Shown here piece by piece: positions 55,821 to 64,000 of a stretch of DNA of 64,000 nt. The notes under the pieces are model-generated. The model saw only the letters and a program-made list of their open reading frames with translations. It made no database searches and had not been told where the DNA came from. Each line of letters opens with the position of its first letter. Positions within the stretch are counted from its first letter, which is position 1. This DNA comes from Pelomonas sp. Root1237 (GTDB lineage: Bacteria > Pseudomonadota > Gammaproteobacteria > Burkholderiales > Burkholderiaceae_C), in the NCBI RefSeq assembly GCF_001425055.1, contig NZ_LMDK01000020.1, positions 9,310 to 73,309 on the forward strand, in the 5' to 3' direction. The position numbers were made by a program, and so were the translations under genes.

Positions 55821-57122
55821 ATGCGGCGCATGCTGGCGTTGGCGGTGTTGCCCTGGAGTTGCGCGGCCATGGCGGCTGGGCCGACTGTGGCCACGCCTGC
55901 AGCCGAGGGCGCGGGTGAGCTGAATGTGCTGCATTGGTGGACGTCTGCCAGCGAACGCGCCGCGGCCAACCACGTCGCCGCACGCATGGCCGAGAACGGT
56001 CTGAAGTGGGTGGACGGTGCCGTGGCCGGTGGCGGCGGCGGGCCGGCCATCAAGGTGCTGAACGAGCGCATCCTGCGCCGCATGGCGCCCAAGGTGGCGC
56101 AGCTCAACGGCGCGTCCATGAACGAATGGGCCGACATGGGCCTGCTGCTCGAACTCGACGGTGTCGCCGCGAAGCGCAACTGGTCCAAGGTCATGTTCCC
56201 GCAGGTCATGGCCCAGGTGACGGTGCGCGGGCACATCGTCGCGGCACCGTTGGGCATCCAGCGCATCAACAACCTCTACTTGAACAAGGCGTTGCTGAAG
56301 CGCCATGGCATCGAGCCGCCCAATGACTGGGACGGCCTGGAGCGCGCCGCCGTCAAGCTGCGCGCTGTCGGCGTCACGCCGGTCGCCTTCAGCGACGAGC
56401 CCTGGCAGGTGGCCACCATCTTCGAGGCCATGCTGCTCAGCGAGGCCGGCCCGGCGCTGTACCGCCGCATGCTGGAGCAACGCGACCCCAGCGCTTTCGA
56501 CGACCCCGCGTTGGAGCGCGCCCTCAAGCGCCTGCGCAACTGGCGCAACCTCGCTCTGCCAGCCAGCGGGGTGGCGCCCGGCGAGCGCCCTTGGACCGAC
56601 GTCGTTGCCGACTTCGCCAATGAGCGCGCGGCCATGATGATCATGGGCGACTGGGCTCGCGGCGAGTTGGGCGCCATGGGGCTGGAAGGTGAGCGCGACT
56701 TCAGCTGCAAGGCCGTGCCCGGCACCGCCCAGGCCCATCTCTACAGCATCGACACCCTGGCCATGCTGGCCGGCAATGGCGGCAGCCAGGCCGACCAGGA
56801 AAAGATGGCCGAGCTGCTCGGCAGCGCCACGCTGCAACTGGGCTACAACCGCATCAAGGGCTCCATCCCCGTGCGCCGCGACGTGCCGGTGGACGAGCTG
56901 GACCCCTGCGCGCAAGCCTCCTTCCATCTCTTCGCCAACCCCAACACGCCGCGCGTGCCGAGCCTCGTGCACCGCATGGCCTTTGGCGAGGTCGGCAAGA
57001 ACGCCATCATCGAAACCGTCCACCGCTTTGCGCTGGACCCGAGCCAGACGCCCGCCGCCGCACAGCGCAAGCTGCAGGGCCTGCTGCGCGCACTCGCTCC
57101 GAAGACGAAAGCCTCCCCATGA
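55821..57122 (+). CDS. ABC-type sugar-binding periplasmic protein without a transporter
   Basis: 433 residues from ATG 55821 (a second ATG at 55830 is possible; neither has a strong ribosome site). Signal peptide MRRMLALAVLPWSCAAMAA. The mature region begins LNVLHWWTSASERAAANHVA, the start of family-1 sugar-binding proteins. IVAAPLGIQRINNLYLNKAL, HGIEPPNDWDGLERAAVKL, AAMMIMGDWARGELG and YNRIKGSIPVRRDVP follow the same family (GtsA/MalE-like). No permease or ATPase genes accompany it. Its stop overlaps the start of an OmpR-type regulator, followed by its kinase gene, so it most likely acts as the ligand-sensing partner of that kinase. Confidence 0.9.
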   Translation: MRRMLALAVLPWSCAAMAAGPTVATPAAEGAGELNVLHWWTSASERAAANHVAARMAENGLKWVDGAVAGGGGGPAIKVLNERILRRMAPKVAQLNGASMNEWADMGLLLELDGVAAKRNWSKVMFPQVMAQVTVRGHIVAAPLGIQRINNLYLNKALLKRHGIEPPNDWDGLERAAVKLRAVGVTPVAFSDEPWQVATIFEAMLLSEAGPALYRRMLEQRDPSAFDDPALERALKRLRNWRNLALPASGVAPGERPWTDVVADFANERAAMMIMGDWARGELGAMGLEGERDFSCKAVPGTAQAHLYSIDTLAMLAGNGGSQADQEKMAELLGSATLQLGYNRIKGSIPVRRDVPVDELDPCAQASFHLFANPNTPRVPSLVHRMAFGEVGKNAIIETVHRFALDPSQTPAAAQRKLQGLLRALAPKTKASP

Positions 57123-57844
57123 CCCCGCGCAAGATCCTGATCGTCGACGACGATCAAAAAATTCGCAGCCTGCTCAAGACCTATCTCGAGAAAAACCAGT
57201 ACGAGGTGCTGCTGGCCCACGATGGCGCCAGCTTCATGGCCGAGTTCGAACGCCACCGCGACGAAATCAGCCTGTGCATCCTGGACGTGATGCTGCCCGA
57301 CACCGAGGGCTTCACGCTGTGCCAGTCGGTGCGCCGCCGCTCCGAGGTGCCGGTCATCATGCTGACCGCCAGCGCCGACGAAACCGACCGTATCGTCGGC
57401 CTGGAGCTGGGCGCCGACGACTACCTCGGCAAGCCCTTCAACCCGCGCGAGCTGCTGGCTCGCATCAAGGCCATCACGCGCCGCACCGGCCAGGAGAAGG
57501 CTAAAGAGCCGCGCTACTACGCCTTCAACGGCTTCACGCTGGACCTGCTGGAGCGCAGCCTCATCGACCCCGACGGCACAGCCACCGCGCTGTCGGGCAT
57601 GGACTTCCAGCTGCTCAAGCTCCTCGTCGAGCACCCCGGCGAAGTGCTGGACCGCAGCCGCCTGGCCGAGGTCACGCGCGGCCGCGACCTGGGGCCGCTG
57701 GACCGGTCGCTGGACGTGCAGGTCAGCCGCCTGCGCCAGCGCCTGCAGGACGATGGCAAGCAGCCGGCGCTGATCAAGACGGTGCGCGGCTCGGGCTACG
57801 TTTTCTCAACGACGGTGACGCCAAGGCATGCCCTCGGAGGTTGA
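57119..57844 (+). CDS. OmpR-family response regulator
   Basis: 241 residues, start overlapping the binding-protein stop (ATGA). Receiver with IVDDDQKIR, D56 in LCILDVMLPDTEG and K105 in YLGKPFNPREL. Winged helix (from about 135): SLIDPDGTATALSGMDFQLL, KLLVEHPGEVLDRSRL, VQVSRLRQRLQDD, IKTVRGSGYVFS. It closely follows the OmpR pattern. The neighbouring kinase gene overlaps its last 17 bp. Target genes probably include the sugar-related genes in this locus. Confidence 0.93.
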   Translation: MTPRKILIVDDDQKIRSLLKTYLEKNQYEVLLAHDGASFMAEFERHRDEISLCILDVMLPDTEGFTLCQSVRRRSEVPVIMLTASADETDRIVGLELGADDYLGKPFNPRELLARIKAITRRTGQEKAKEPRYYAFNGFTLDLLERSLIDPDGTATALSGMDFQLLKLLVEHPGEVLDRSRLAEVTRGRDLGPLDRSLDVQVSRLRQRLQDDGKQPALIKTVRGSGYVFSTTVTPRHALGG

Positions 57845-59339
57845 GGACGCAGGGCCGCCCGTACCGGCGCGCCGCTGGTGGCAGCGCGCCAGCAGCTTTC
57901 TGTTCGACAGCCTGCAGGGCCGCTTCGTGCTGGCCATGCTGGGCGGCCTGGCTCTTGTGCAGTTGGTCGTCAACCTGCTCTGGTACAGCCAGATCGAGCA
58001 GCGGGTGCGGCGCCAGACCGAGCTGGCCGCGCATCACGTCGCCAGCGGTGCAATAGGTGCCGTACGTGCGCTGCGTGAGCTGCCGGCGGCCTATCGCCCC
58101 CTGCTCATCGAACAGTTGCGCACGATGGGCGGCACACGCTTCCTCGTCTTCTTCAACGGCGCCGCGGTCAGTGTTGAGCCCCTTCCCAGCCAGCCGATGG
58201 CGCACATGTTGGAGCAACAGGTCACACAGGAACTGACCGCCCAGTTGCCCAAGGGCACGCCGCTGCGCGTGGCGCTGGCCTCGCCCATCGGCCTGGCCGT
58301 GTCGCCCAGCGGCGCGCTGCTGAGCGACTTGCCGGAGAGCTGGGTCGAGCCCTCGTTGATTGCCGCCGAGCGGCCCGCGCCCTTTCTCGTCATCCAGGCC
58401 GAGACCGAGCCGGGCGTGTGGCTCTACCTGAGCAGCACCCTGCCCGATCCCTACTTCCTGGAGCAGCTGGAGTTCTTCACCTGGCAACGCTTGACGCCGC
58501 AACTGCTGGCCCTGGGCCTGGCCGTGCTGCTGACGCTGATCGCCGTGCGCGCCATCACGCGGCCGCTGGCAGGCCTGAGCCAGGCGGCCGCGCGCGTGGG
58601 CCGGCGCGTGGCGCCCAAGCCATTGCGTGTCAGCGGCACGCAGGAGGTGCGCCAAGCCATCGAGGCCTTCAACGACATGCAGGAGCGCATCCGCCGCTAC
58701 ATCGGCGACCGCGAGCGGCTGTTCGCGTCCATCTCGCACGACCTGCGCACGCCGATCACGCGGCTGCGCCTGCGCAGCGAGTTGCTGGACGACACCGCCG
58801 TGCAGGACGAGTTCCATGAGGACCTCGACGAGCTGGACATGATGGTGAAAACGGCGCTGCAGATCGTCAAGGACACCGACATCCACGAGAACCGCGCGCC
58901 GCTGCGCATCGACCTCGTGCTGCAGAAGATGGTGCGCGACGCGCACATGGGAGGGCACAAGATCGAGCTGCAGAACGAGGCGCTGACGGTATTCGGCAAG
59001 CCGCTGGCGCTCAAGCGAGCCATCGGCAATTTGCTGGACAACGCGATGTTCTACGGCGAAAGCCAGCAGCAACCGGTGGAGGTCAGCGTGTGCAGCGACG
59101 AGGACGGCCTCGTGCTCGTGACCGTGCGCGACCATGGCCCCGGTGTGCCGGAGAGCGCGCTGGCGCGGCTGGGCCAGCCCTACACGCGGCTGGAGCATGG
59201 CGCCGCGATGCGCAAGGAGGGCTTGGGCTTGGGCCTGTCCATCGTGCGCGAGATCGTGGCGGACCACGGCGGCACGGTCGGGTTTCGTAATCACCCGGCC
59301 GGCGGATTTGAAGTCCGGGTTGCCCTACCCGCAGGCTGA
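57828..59339 (+). CDS. EnvZ-type sensor histidine kinase
   Basis: 503 residues. TM1 at about 34-54, a periplasmic domain of about 165 residues (60-225), TM2 at about 228-245, HAMP, then HisKA with FASISHDLRTPITRLRLRSE (phosphoacceptor H304). HATPase blocks: IGNLLDNAMFYGE, VRDHGPGVPES and KEGLGLGLSIVREIVADHGG. The layout is that of EnvZ-like kinases. The periplasmic domain is large enough to dock the binding protein encoded two genes upstream. It overlaps the regulator gene by 17 bp, and the halogenase-family gene begins 3 bp after its stop. Confidence 0.93.
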   Translation: MPSEVEDAGPPVPARRWWQRASSFLFDSLQGRFVLAMLGGLALVQLVVNLLWYSQIEQRVRRQTELAAHHVASGAIGAVRALRELPAAYRPLLIEQLRTMGGTRFLVFFNGAAVSVEPLPSQPMAHMLEQQVTQELTAQLPKGTPLRVALASPIGLAVSPSGALLSDLPESWVEPSLIAAERPAPFLVIQAETEPGVWLYLSSTLPDPYFLEQLEFFTWQRLTPQLLALGLAVLLTLIAVRAITRPLAGLSQAAARVGRRVAPKPLRVSGTQEVRQAIEAFNDMQERIRRYIGDRERLFASISHDLRTPITRLRLRSELLDDTAVQDEFHEDLDELDMMVKTALQIVKDTDIHENRAPLRIDLVLQKMVRDAHMGGHKIELQNEALTVFGKPLALKRAIGNLLDNAMFYGESQQQPVEVSVCSDEDGLVLVTVRDHGPGVPESALARLGQPYTRLEHGAAMRKEGLGLGLSIVREIVADHGGTVGFRNHPAGGFEVRVALPAG

Positions 59340-59342
59340 GCA

Positions 59343-60812
59343 ATGGCGCCTCCCAAACACATCGCCATCGTCGGCGGCGGCACGGCCGGCTGGATGACGG
59401 CCAACCTGCTGCGGCACCGCTGGGCGCGGCTCGGCGTTGACGTCACGCTGATCGAGTCGGCCGACATTGGCACCATCGGCGTCGGCGAGGGTTCGACGCC
59501 CTTTTTGCGCCACTTCTTCCGCACGCTGGGCATTGAAGAACGCGACTGGATGCCGGCCTGTGACGCGACCTTCAAGAGCAGCATCCGCTTCCCCGGCTGG
59601 AGCACCGTTGCGGGCTACGAGAGCTACGTTCATCCTTTCTTCAGTGAAGCGGACCGTGAGCTGGGCAATCTCTTCTTCACCAACGCCTGTCTGCGTCGGC
59701 GTGGCCAGGCGGCCGATGCCAACCCGCGGGACTTCTTTCTCGCCGCAGAGTTGGCCCGGCAGCGAAGAGCGCCGCTCGGCACGGATTACGCCTATCACTT
59801 CGACGCTGGCAAGCTCGGCGCCTTCCTGCGCACGCACGCGGTGGGCCTCGGTGTGCGCCACATCGTCGACACGGTGGCGCGCGTGGAACTGCGCGAGAAC
59901 GGCGACATCGCGGCTGTGCACATGAAGAGCGGCGCGCGCGTCGATGCGGACCTCTTTGTTGATTGCAGCGGCTTCAAAGGCCTGCTGATCACCGAGACGC
60001 TCGGCGAGCCTTTCCTCTCCTATCGCGACAACCTCTTCAACGACCGCGCCATCGCCATCCCGACACCGCTGGTTGACGGCGAGGACATCCCCTGCGAGAC
60101 GGTGTCGACCGCCCTGCGCCACGGCTGGGCCTGGCAGATTCCGCTGACGACACGCTATGGCAATGGCTATGTCTACAGCTCGGACTTCGTCAGCGACGAC
60201 GAGGCCGAGCGCGAGTTGCGTGAGCAGGTCGGCGCCGCGGCCGAAGGCGCCACCGCGCGACGCCTGCGCATGCGCGTTGGCTGCGTGAAGCAGCACTGGC
60301 GCCAGAACTGCGTCGCCATAGGCCTGGCCCAGGGCTTCATCGAACCGCTGGAAGCGACGGCGCTGATGCTGATCCAGCTCAGCGTGGAGCAGTTCATCGC
60401 AGCCATGGAAGGTGGCGAATTCGAGCGCCGACAACAGGACGCGTTCAATCGCCGCGTCAGCGAGATGTTCGAGGGCGTGCGCGACTACGTCGTCGCCCAC
60501 TACCAGCTCAACACGCGTCGCGACACCGACTACTGGCGTGCCAACCGCGCCAACAAGAACATCTCCGACCGGCTCGCCAGCCTGCTCGACGTCTGGGACC
60601 GCGGCGGCGACTTCGAGGCCGAGCTGGAGCGCCACGGCGCGAAGCTGATGTATCTGCGCCCGTCCTGGTACTGCCTGTTCGCCGGCATGGGCCGCTTCCC
60701 GGCTGAGCTGCGCGCGGCGCCTCAGGCCGTCACGGCCGCGGTCGCAAGACAAAGCCTGGCCAACATGGCTCGGGCGTTCCGCTCACACCATCGCTGCTTG
60801 ATGGGCGAATGA
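59343..60812 (+). CDS. Flavin-dependent halogenase-family protein in a sensory operon
   Basis: 489 residues. GGGTAGW (11-17) binds FAD. The catalytic-type lysine is K78 in DATFKSSIRF, matching K79 of PrnA in place. WxWxIP is WAWQIP (262-267), and FIEPLEATALMLI occupies the substrate-side motif. All core halogenase residues are therefore kept. It starts 3 bp after the kinase stop, too close for a separate promoter, with only a weak ribosome site, so translation is probably coupled. This makes it the fourth gene of the binding-protein/regulator/kinase operon. The paralogues at 1-122 and 5451-6980 share the motifs. Substrate and reductase partner are unknown. Its link to sugar sensing argues against a free-tryptophan role. 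Confidence 0.9.
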   Translation: MAPPKHIAIVGGGTAGWMTANLLRHRWARLGVDVTLIESADIGTIGVGEGSTPFLRHFFRTLGIEERDWMPACDATFKSSIRFPGWSTVAGYESYVHPFFSEADRELGNLFFTNACLRRRGQAADANPRDFFLAAELARQRRAPLGTDYAYHFDAGKLGAFLRTHAVGLGVRHIVDTVARVELRENGDIAAVHMKSGARVDADLFVDCSGFKGLLITETLGEPFLSYRDNLFNDRAIAIPTPLVDGEDIPCETVSTALRHGWAWQIPLTTRYGNGYVYSSDFVSDDEAERELREQVGAAAEGATARRLRMRVGCVKQHWRQNCVAIGLAQGFIEPLEATALMLIQLSVEQFIAAMEGGEFERRQQDAFNRRVSEMFEGVRDYVVAHYQLNTRRDTDYWRANRANKNISDRLASLLDVWDRGGDFEAELERHGAKLMYLRPSWYCLFAGMGRFPAELRAAPQAVTAAVARQSLANMARAFRSHHRCLMGE

Positions 60813-61291
60813 GCCATCTGCACCAGCTTGCCGTGTCAGTCGCGTCGAGGTCACCTCCACTCGCCAACTCCGGTGTTGACCGACGTTCGCTCCAGGCTGG
60901 TTGCAGTCTTTCGCCGCGACGCCCAGGTTGGCCGCTCAGCTCCCGAGCTTCCTTTCAAACGACCGACCGGGACGCTCTGAAGCGGGTGGTCACGGCACCC
61001 TGAGCCGCCGCCTCATAAAGAACTTTCCGGAGTTCGTCTCGCTGAACATGAGAATTTACGAGGTGGACTTCGCTCGAGCATTTCGGTGCACCCTTCCCAA
61101 GGACGTCGGTACGCTCTGCGGCCAGAACGTTGCGTTTGTCGTCAGCTCAGACCTTCGTCCACGTGCAGCACGCCGGCTCGGGCTCGCCGTCCAGACTCGT
61201 CAAGACGATTGCTGCCGCGCCCGCAAGCACCGGAGGTCGATGGTCGGACTGACTGTGGCGATACCTGGTTCCAGCTAGACGCGATGCTAGA
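60813..61291. other. 479-bp intergenic region, no recognised gene
   Basis: Lies between the halogenase-family gene and the LacI gene. Only open frames with atypical composition are present (for example one with an ATG at 61049), none with a ribosome site or recognisable protein. It may hold the lacI promoter and the end of the preceding operon. No strong terminator hairpin was seen. Confidence 0.5.
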
Positions 61292-62431
61292 GTGCGCCGC
61301 CCCGTCTCTCCCGCCCGCCGGACACTGTCCGCTTCGATACCCAGGCCTTCCAAGCCACCGAAGAGCCATCGTCACAAGTTGCCCACGCTCGCTGACGTCG
61401 CGCGAGAAGCAGGGGTTTCTGAAGCGGCGGCGTCCTCCGCGCTCAGCGGTGCGAACGGTTCGACGCGCGTATCGATCGAGACGCGTGAGCGGGTCCTTGC
61501 GGTGGCGGCGCGCTTGAGCTACCGGCCGAACGCGACCGCGCGTGCGCTGACGTTTCAACGCACCAATGCCATTGGCTTCGTCGCCAACATCGCCAATGAG
61601 GAACCCAACCTCTACCTCCTGGAAGTGTTCAACGGCGTCGTGCGCGGTGCGACGGAGGTCCACCAGACCACATCCATCTTTCCACTCGGCGGCTGGGAAG
61701 AAGCGCCCAAGCGCATCCCGGCCTTGTGCGACGGCCGCGTCGACGGACTCGTCGTGCTGGCACCCTACCTGGAAGATGACAGCACGACCTGGCTCCCACC
61801 GCATACGCCCATGGTCACGATCCATGCCGGCAGGCTGTTGCGGGCGCAGGTGAACGTCGAGGCGGACGATGAAACGGGCGGCTATGCCATCGCGCGCCAC
61901 ATGCTCGGGCTTGGATATCGCCGCATCCTCTGCGTGGGGGGACCGGTGCGCGCCAAGGGCGCGGACCGCCGTGTCGAGGGCTTCCTGCGCGCCCATGCCG
62001 AAGCCGGGGTCGAAGTTGCTTCCGACCATGTGATCCGCACGTGGTTCACCGGCGAAGGGGGCAGGCAGGCCATGCAGGAATGGCTGCAACGCCACCGCGG
62101 CCAGCCGTTGCCCGAGGCCGTCTGCTGTGGCAGCGACGACATCGCCTTCGGCTGCATCGAGGCATTGGAGGGCGTCGGGCTGAGCGTTCCTCGGGACATC
62201 TCGATTGCAGGCTTCGATGACACCTTGCTGGCCCGCTCACTGCACATGACGACGGTGCGCCAGCCCCTGCTTGAGATGGGGCGCCGCGCGGTCGAGGTCC
62301 TGATGCAGTTGATCGAAGCGCAGCGCCGAGGGGAAGCCTACGCCGGCCCAAGCGACATCGTTCTGCCCATCGAAATCGTTCACGGCCGAAGCTTGCCCGG
62401 TCCTCGAAGCACGCAGCTGATCGTCCCTTGA
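61292..62431 (+). CDS. LacI-family transcriptional regulator
   Basis: 379 residues if started at GTG 61292, which has no clear ribosome site; the true start may be later, since the conserved part begins only at about residue 32. Helix-turn-helix TLADVAREAGVSEAAASSAL then hinge SYRPNATARALTFQRTNAIG. The periplasmic-binding-like effector domain follows: FVANIANEEPNLYLLEVFNG, GLVVLAPYLEDD, GLGYRRILCVGGP and ISIAGFDDTLLARSLHMTTV. It probably represses the downstream GH43 gene and responds to an arabinose- or xylose-containing sugar (inference from neighbour). Palindromic repeats at 62518-62565 are candidate operators. Confidence 0.9.
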   Translation: MRRPVSPARRTLSASIPRPSKPPKSHRHKLPTLADVAREAGVSEAAASSALSGANGSTRVSIETRERVLAVAARLSYRPNATARALTFQRTNAIGFVANIANEEPNLYLLEVFNGVVRGATEVHQTTSIFPLGGWEEAPKRIPALCDGRVDGLVVLAPYLEDDSTTWLPPHTPMVTIHAGRLLRAQVNVEADDETGGYAIARHMLGLGYRRILCVGGPVRAKGADRRVEGFLRAHAEAGVEVASDHVIRTWFTGEGGRQAMQEWLQRHRGQPLPEAVCCGSDDIAFGCIEALEGVGLSVPRDISIAGFDDTLLARSLHMTTVRQPLLEMGRRAVEVLMQLIEAQRRGEAYAGPSDIVLPIEIVHGRSLPGPRSTQLIVP

Positions 62432-62457
62432 CACGGGGAAGCCGCTAGGTTTTTCCC

Positions 62458-62484
62458 TAGTTAGTTCGGCCACCGAACGAACTA
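62458..62484 (+). terminator. 12-bp inverted repeat just after lacI
   Basis: TAGTTAGTTCGG (62458-62469) and CCGAACGAACTA (62473-62484) pair with one mismatch around CCA, 27 bp past the lacI stop. Its position suits a transcript end, although only AGATTG follows and no T-run. It could also be bound as an operator. Confidence 0.45.
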
Positions 62485-62517
62485 AGATTGCTTGCGCGGC
62501 ACGACCGCAACTATTTT

Positions 62518-62565
62518 GGTCAATTGATTAACCGCCCCATCAAATTGATTAACCGGTGAATTAAC
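62518..62565. promoter_or_regulatory. Repeated operator-like element upstream of GH43
   Basis: A palindrome GGT-N-AAT-N2-ATT-N-ACC lies at 62518-62533. Its right-hand 13 bp (AATTGATTAACCG, 62522-62534) recur exactly at 62543-62555, 21 bp or two helical turns away. A further half GGTGAAT follows at 62555-62561. Same-face tandem dyads fit cooperative binding by the LacI-family protein encoded next door. Confidence 0.6.
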
Positions 62566-62586
62566 GCGCGTGGTTGGAGGAGTCAT

Positions 62587-62634
62587 ATGCCGCGGGGCGA
62601 ATCCATTCATTTCTCCCGCGGACCTCGCTGCTGA
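62587..62634 (+). CDS. Possible 15-residue leader peptide
   Basis: ATG 62587 is preceded 4 nt away by GGAGGAG, the best ribosome site in this region. It opens a frame of 15 codons (MPRGESIHFSRGPRC) ending TGA at 62632. It lies between the operator repeats and the GH43 start, which itself has only a weak site. It could be a regulatory upstream peptide. Alternatively the strong site marks a lost start of the GH43 gene's ancestral leader. Confidence 0.35.
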   Translation: MPRGESIHFSRGPRC

Positions 62635-62728
62635 CGATGACCCTGCTTTGCCCGTGGGGTCGATCGATGAGTCCGCAAACCACCATGTGCACAGCCGCCA
62701 CAACCGAATTGAAGGTTCTCACTTAGCC

Positions 62729-64000
62729 ATGCGCCTCGCCAGACTGCTTCAACACACCGCTCTTTGCTGCGCAGCCATCACGTGTGCCGCCGCTCCGGCC
62801 GCCGGACTGGCACCAGGCGCCAACCCCGTGCTGCGCGACCGCTTCACCGCCGACCCCGCACCGCTGGTGGTGGGCGACACGGCCTACCTCTACGTGGGTC
62901 GCGACGAGGCCAAGGGCAACGACTTCTTCCTGATGAAGGAGTGGCTGGCCTACTCGTCCAAGGACCTGCGCCAGTGGACCGCCCACGGCACCATCATGAA
63001 GCCCACCGATTTCAAGTGGGCGGTGAGCGATGCCTGGGCCGCGCAGGTGGTGCAGCGCAATGGCCGCTTCTACTTTTACGCCACCGTGCAGCACAACGAC
63101 ACGCAGCCGGGCAAGGCCATCGGCGTGGCGGTGGCCGACAACCCGCTGGGCCCGTTCAACCCAGCCCCTACGGCTGGAGTGACATCGACCCCACCGTCTT
63201 CATCGACGACGACGGCATCGCCTGGCTGGCCTGGGGCAACCCGGTGCTCTACCTGGCCAAGCTCAAGGCCAACATGACCGAGCTGGACGGCCCCATCGAG
63301 AAGATCTCGGTGCCCAACTACACCGAGGGGCCGTGGCTGTCCAAGCGCAAGGGCACGTACTACCTGACCTACGCATCCATGGCGCAGCAGGGTCTCTTCG
63401 AGCATTTGTCCTATGCCACCGCGCCGAGCCCACGCGGCCCCTGGACCTACCAGGGCCTGCTGACCGGCGCCGTGCCCAACAGCTTCACCATCCATGCCGG
63501 CGTCATCGACGACTTCAAGGGCCAGTCCTATCTCGTTTATCACAATGCCGCGCTGACGCTGAACGGCGAGACCGGCGCCACCTCCCGCCGCTCGGTCGCG
63601 ATGGAGTACCTCTACTACGACGCCGACGGCCGCATGTGGCCGATCACGCAGACGGAAGCCGGCATCAGCAAGCCGCCCCAGCCGCCCAAGGGCAAGGTGC
63701 CGGCGCTGGCGGACCCGGGCCGCTCCGACCCGCGCGTGGCCGTCCAGCAGTTCGCCCAGGGCTATCCCGAAACCTGGCCTGGCAGCCCGGCGCTGGCCTC
63801 CGTCACCCGGCCTTTCGAGCAGACACCCGAGCCCATCGGCTTCAACCGCGACGGCGGCGCCAGCCGCCTGGTGCAGACCTTCGTGCCGCGCGCCGACATC
63901 CCACTAGGCCGGCTCAGCCTGTACGCCGGTGACGGCCACGGCACGGACGCCACGCGCAGCTTGCGCCTGTCGTTGCGCGACGTGGAGGCCGGCACCGAAC
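62729..64000 (+). pseudogene. Glycoside hydrolase family 43 (arabinofuranosidase/xylosidase-type), frameshifted and cut by the window end
   Basis: From ATG 62729: signal peptide MRLARLLQHTALCCAAITCA, then GH43 sequence ADPAPLVVGDTAYLYVGRDE (catalytic-base Asp), FLMKEWLAYSSKDLRQWTAH and AVADNPLGPF. After the TTC at 63155-63157 the frame loses meaning. From 63169 the family resumes in another frame: YGWSDIDPTVFIDDDG (pKa-modulating Asp), VPNYTEGPWLSKRKGTYYLT (acid Glu), SFTIHAGVIDDFKGQSYLVY, running open to the window edge. Compared with family members about 15-20 residues (the usual ...GKPL...linker between GPF and DIDP) are missing at the break. All three catalytic residues survive but in two frames, so this gene is broken or the assembly has an error. 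The C-terminal part from about 63790 looks like a CBM-type beta-sandwich. Confidence 0.85.

Noticed and set aside
60901..61517. Small frames in the gap before lacI
   Set aside because: No ribosome sites, Cys/Arg-rich translations without family resemblance, and partial overlap with lacI in another frame.

Overview
This is a high-GC genome segment dense with genes and with few intergenic gaps. Its gene content points to a betaproteobacterium of the order Burkholderiales, probably a Roseateles/Pelomonas/Mitsuaria-like member of the Sphaerotilaceae-Comamonadaceae group. The pointers are a tctDE/tctCBA tricarboxylate system, a urtABCDE urea transporter, an egtB-egtD ergothioneine pair, a MarR/siderophore-interacting-protein pair, and TonB-dependent receptors next to flavin-dependent halogenase-family genes. 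The genus is an inference. No rRNA, tRNA, IS element, phage or CRISPR array was seen.

Layout. 0-10.4 kb is an outer-membrane uptake and signalling locus. It holds the start of a halogenase-family gene, a perfect 126-bp direct duplication, a 1034-aa TonB-dependent receptor, a glycine-rich lipoprotein, a divergent second halogenase-family gene, two tandem paralogous exported proteins and a LytS/LytTR two-component pair. 10.4-16.6 kb is metabolic: methylmalonate/malonate-semialdehyde dehydrogenase and an omega-aminotransferase with a divergent LysR regulator, an aldo/keto reductase, and a MarR regulator divergent from a siderophore-interacting protein. 16.6-22.1 kb is tctDE divergent from tctCBA. 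22.2-28.4 kb holds a trio (SNF2 helicase, small protein, outer-membrane barrel), an RpiB-like isomerase and a small exported protein. 28.5-35.4 kb is a six-gene fatty-acid beta-oxidation operon with a palindromic operator candidate at its head. 35.5-41.5 kb has a coiled-coil membrane protein, a membrane-bound patatin, a VanZ-like protein and a TRAP transporter. 41.6-44.3 kb carries egtB-egtD and a ParE-type toxin-antitoxin pair. 44.4-50.1 kb is urtABCDE behind a near-consensus sigma-54 promoter. 50.1-55.7 kb is a second LytTR system, a DUF1579-like protein and a MacB/FtsX-type ABC exporter.

55.8-64.0 kb is the most unusual part. A tightly overlapped operon encodes a sugar-type periplasmic binding protein without permease genes, an OmpR-type regulator, an EnvZ-type kinase and a third halogenase-family flavoprotein. 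It is followed by a LacI regulator, a set of operator-like repeats and a GH43 glycosidase gene that is broken by an internal deletion/frameshift.

Themes: (1) halogenase-family flavoproteins sit three times in glycan- or TonB-type contexts, once inside a sensory operon; (2) nitrogen, carboxylate and fatty-acid transporters each come with recognisable control sites; (3) hairpin-rich spacers follow the binding-protein genes tctC and urtA.
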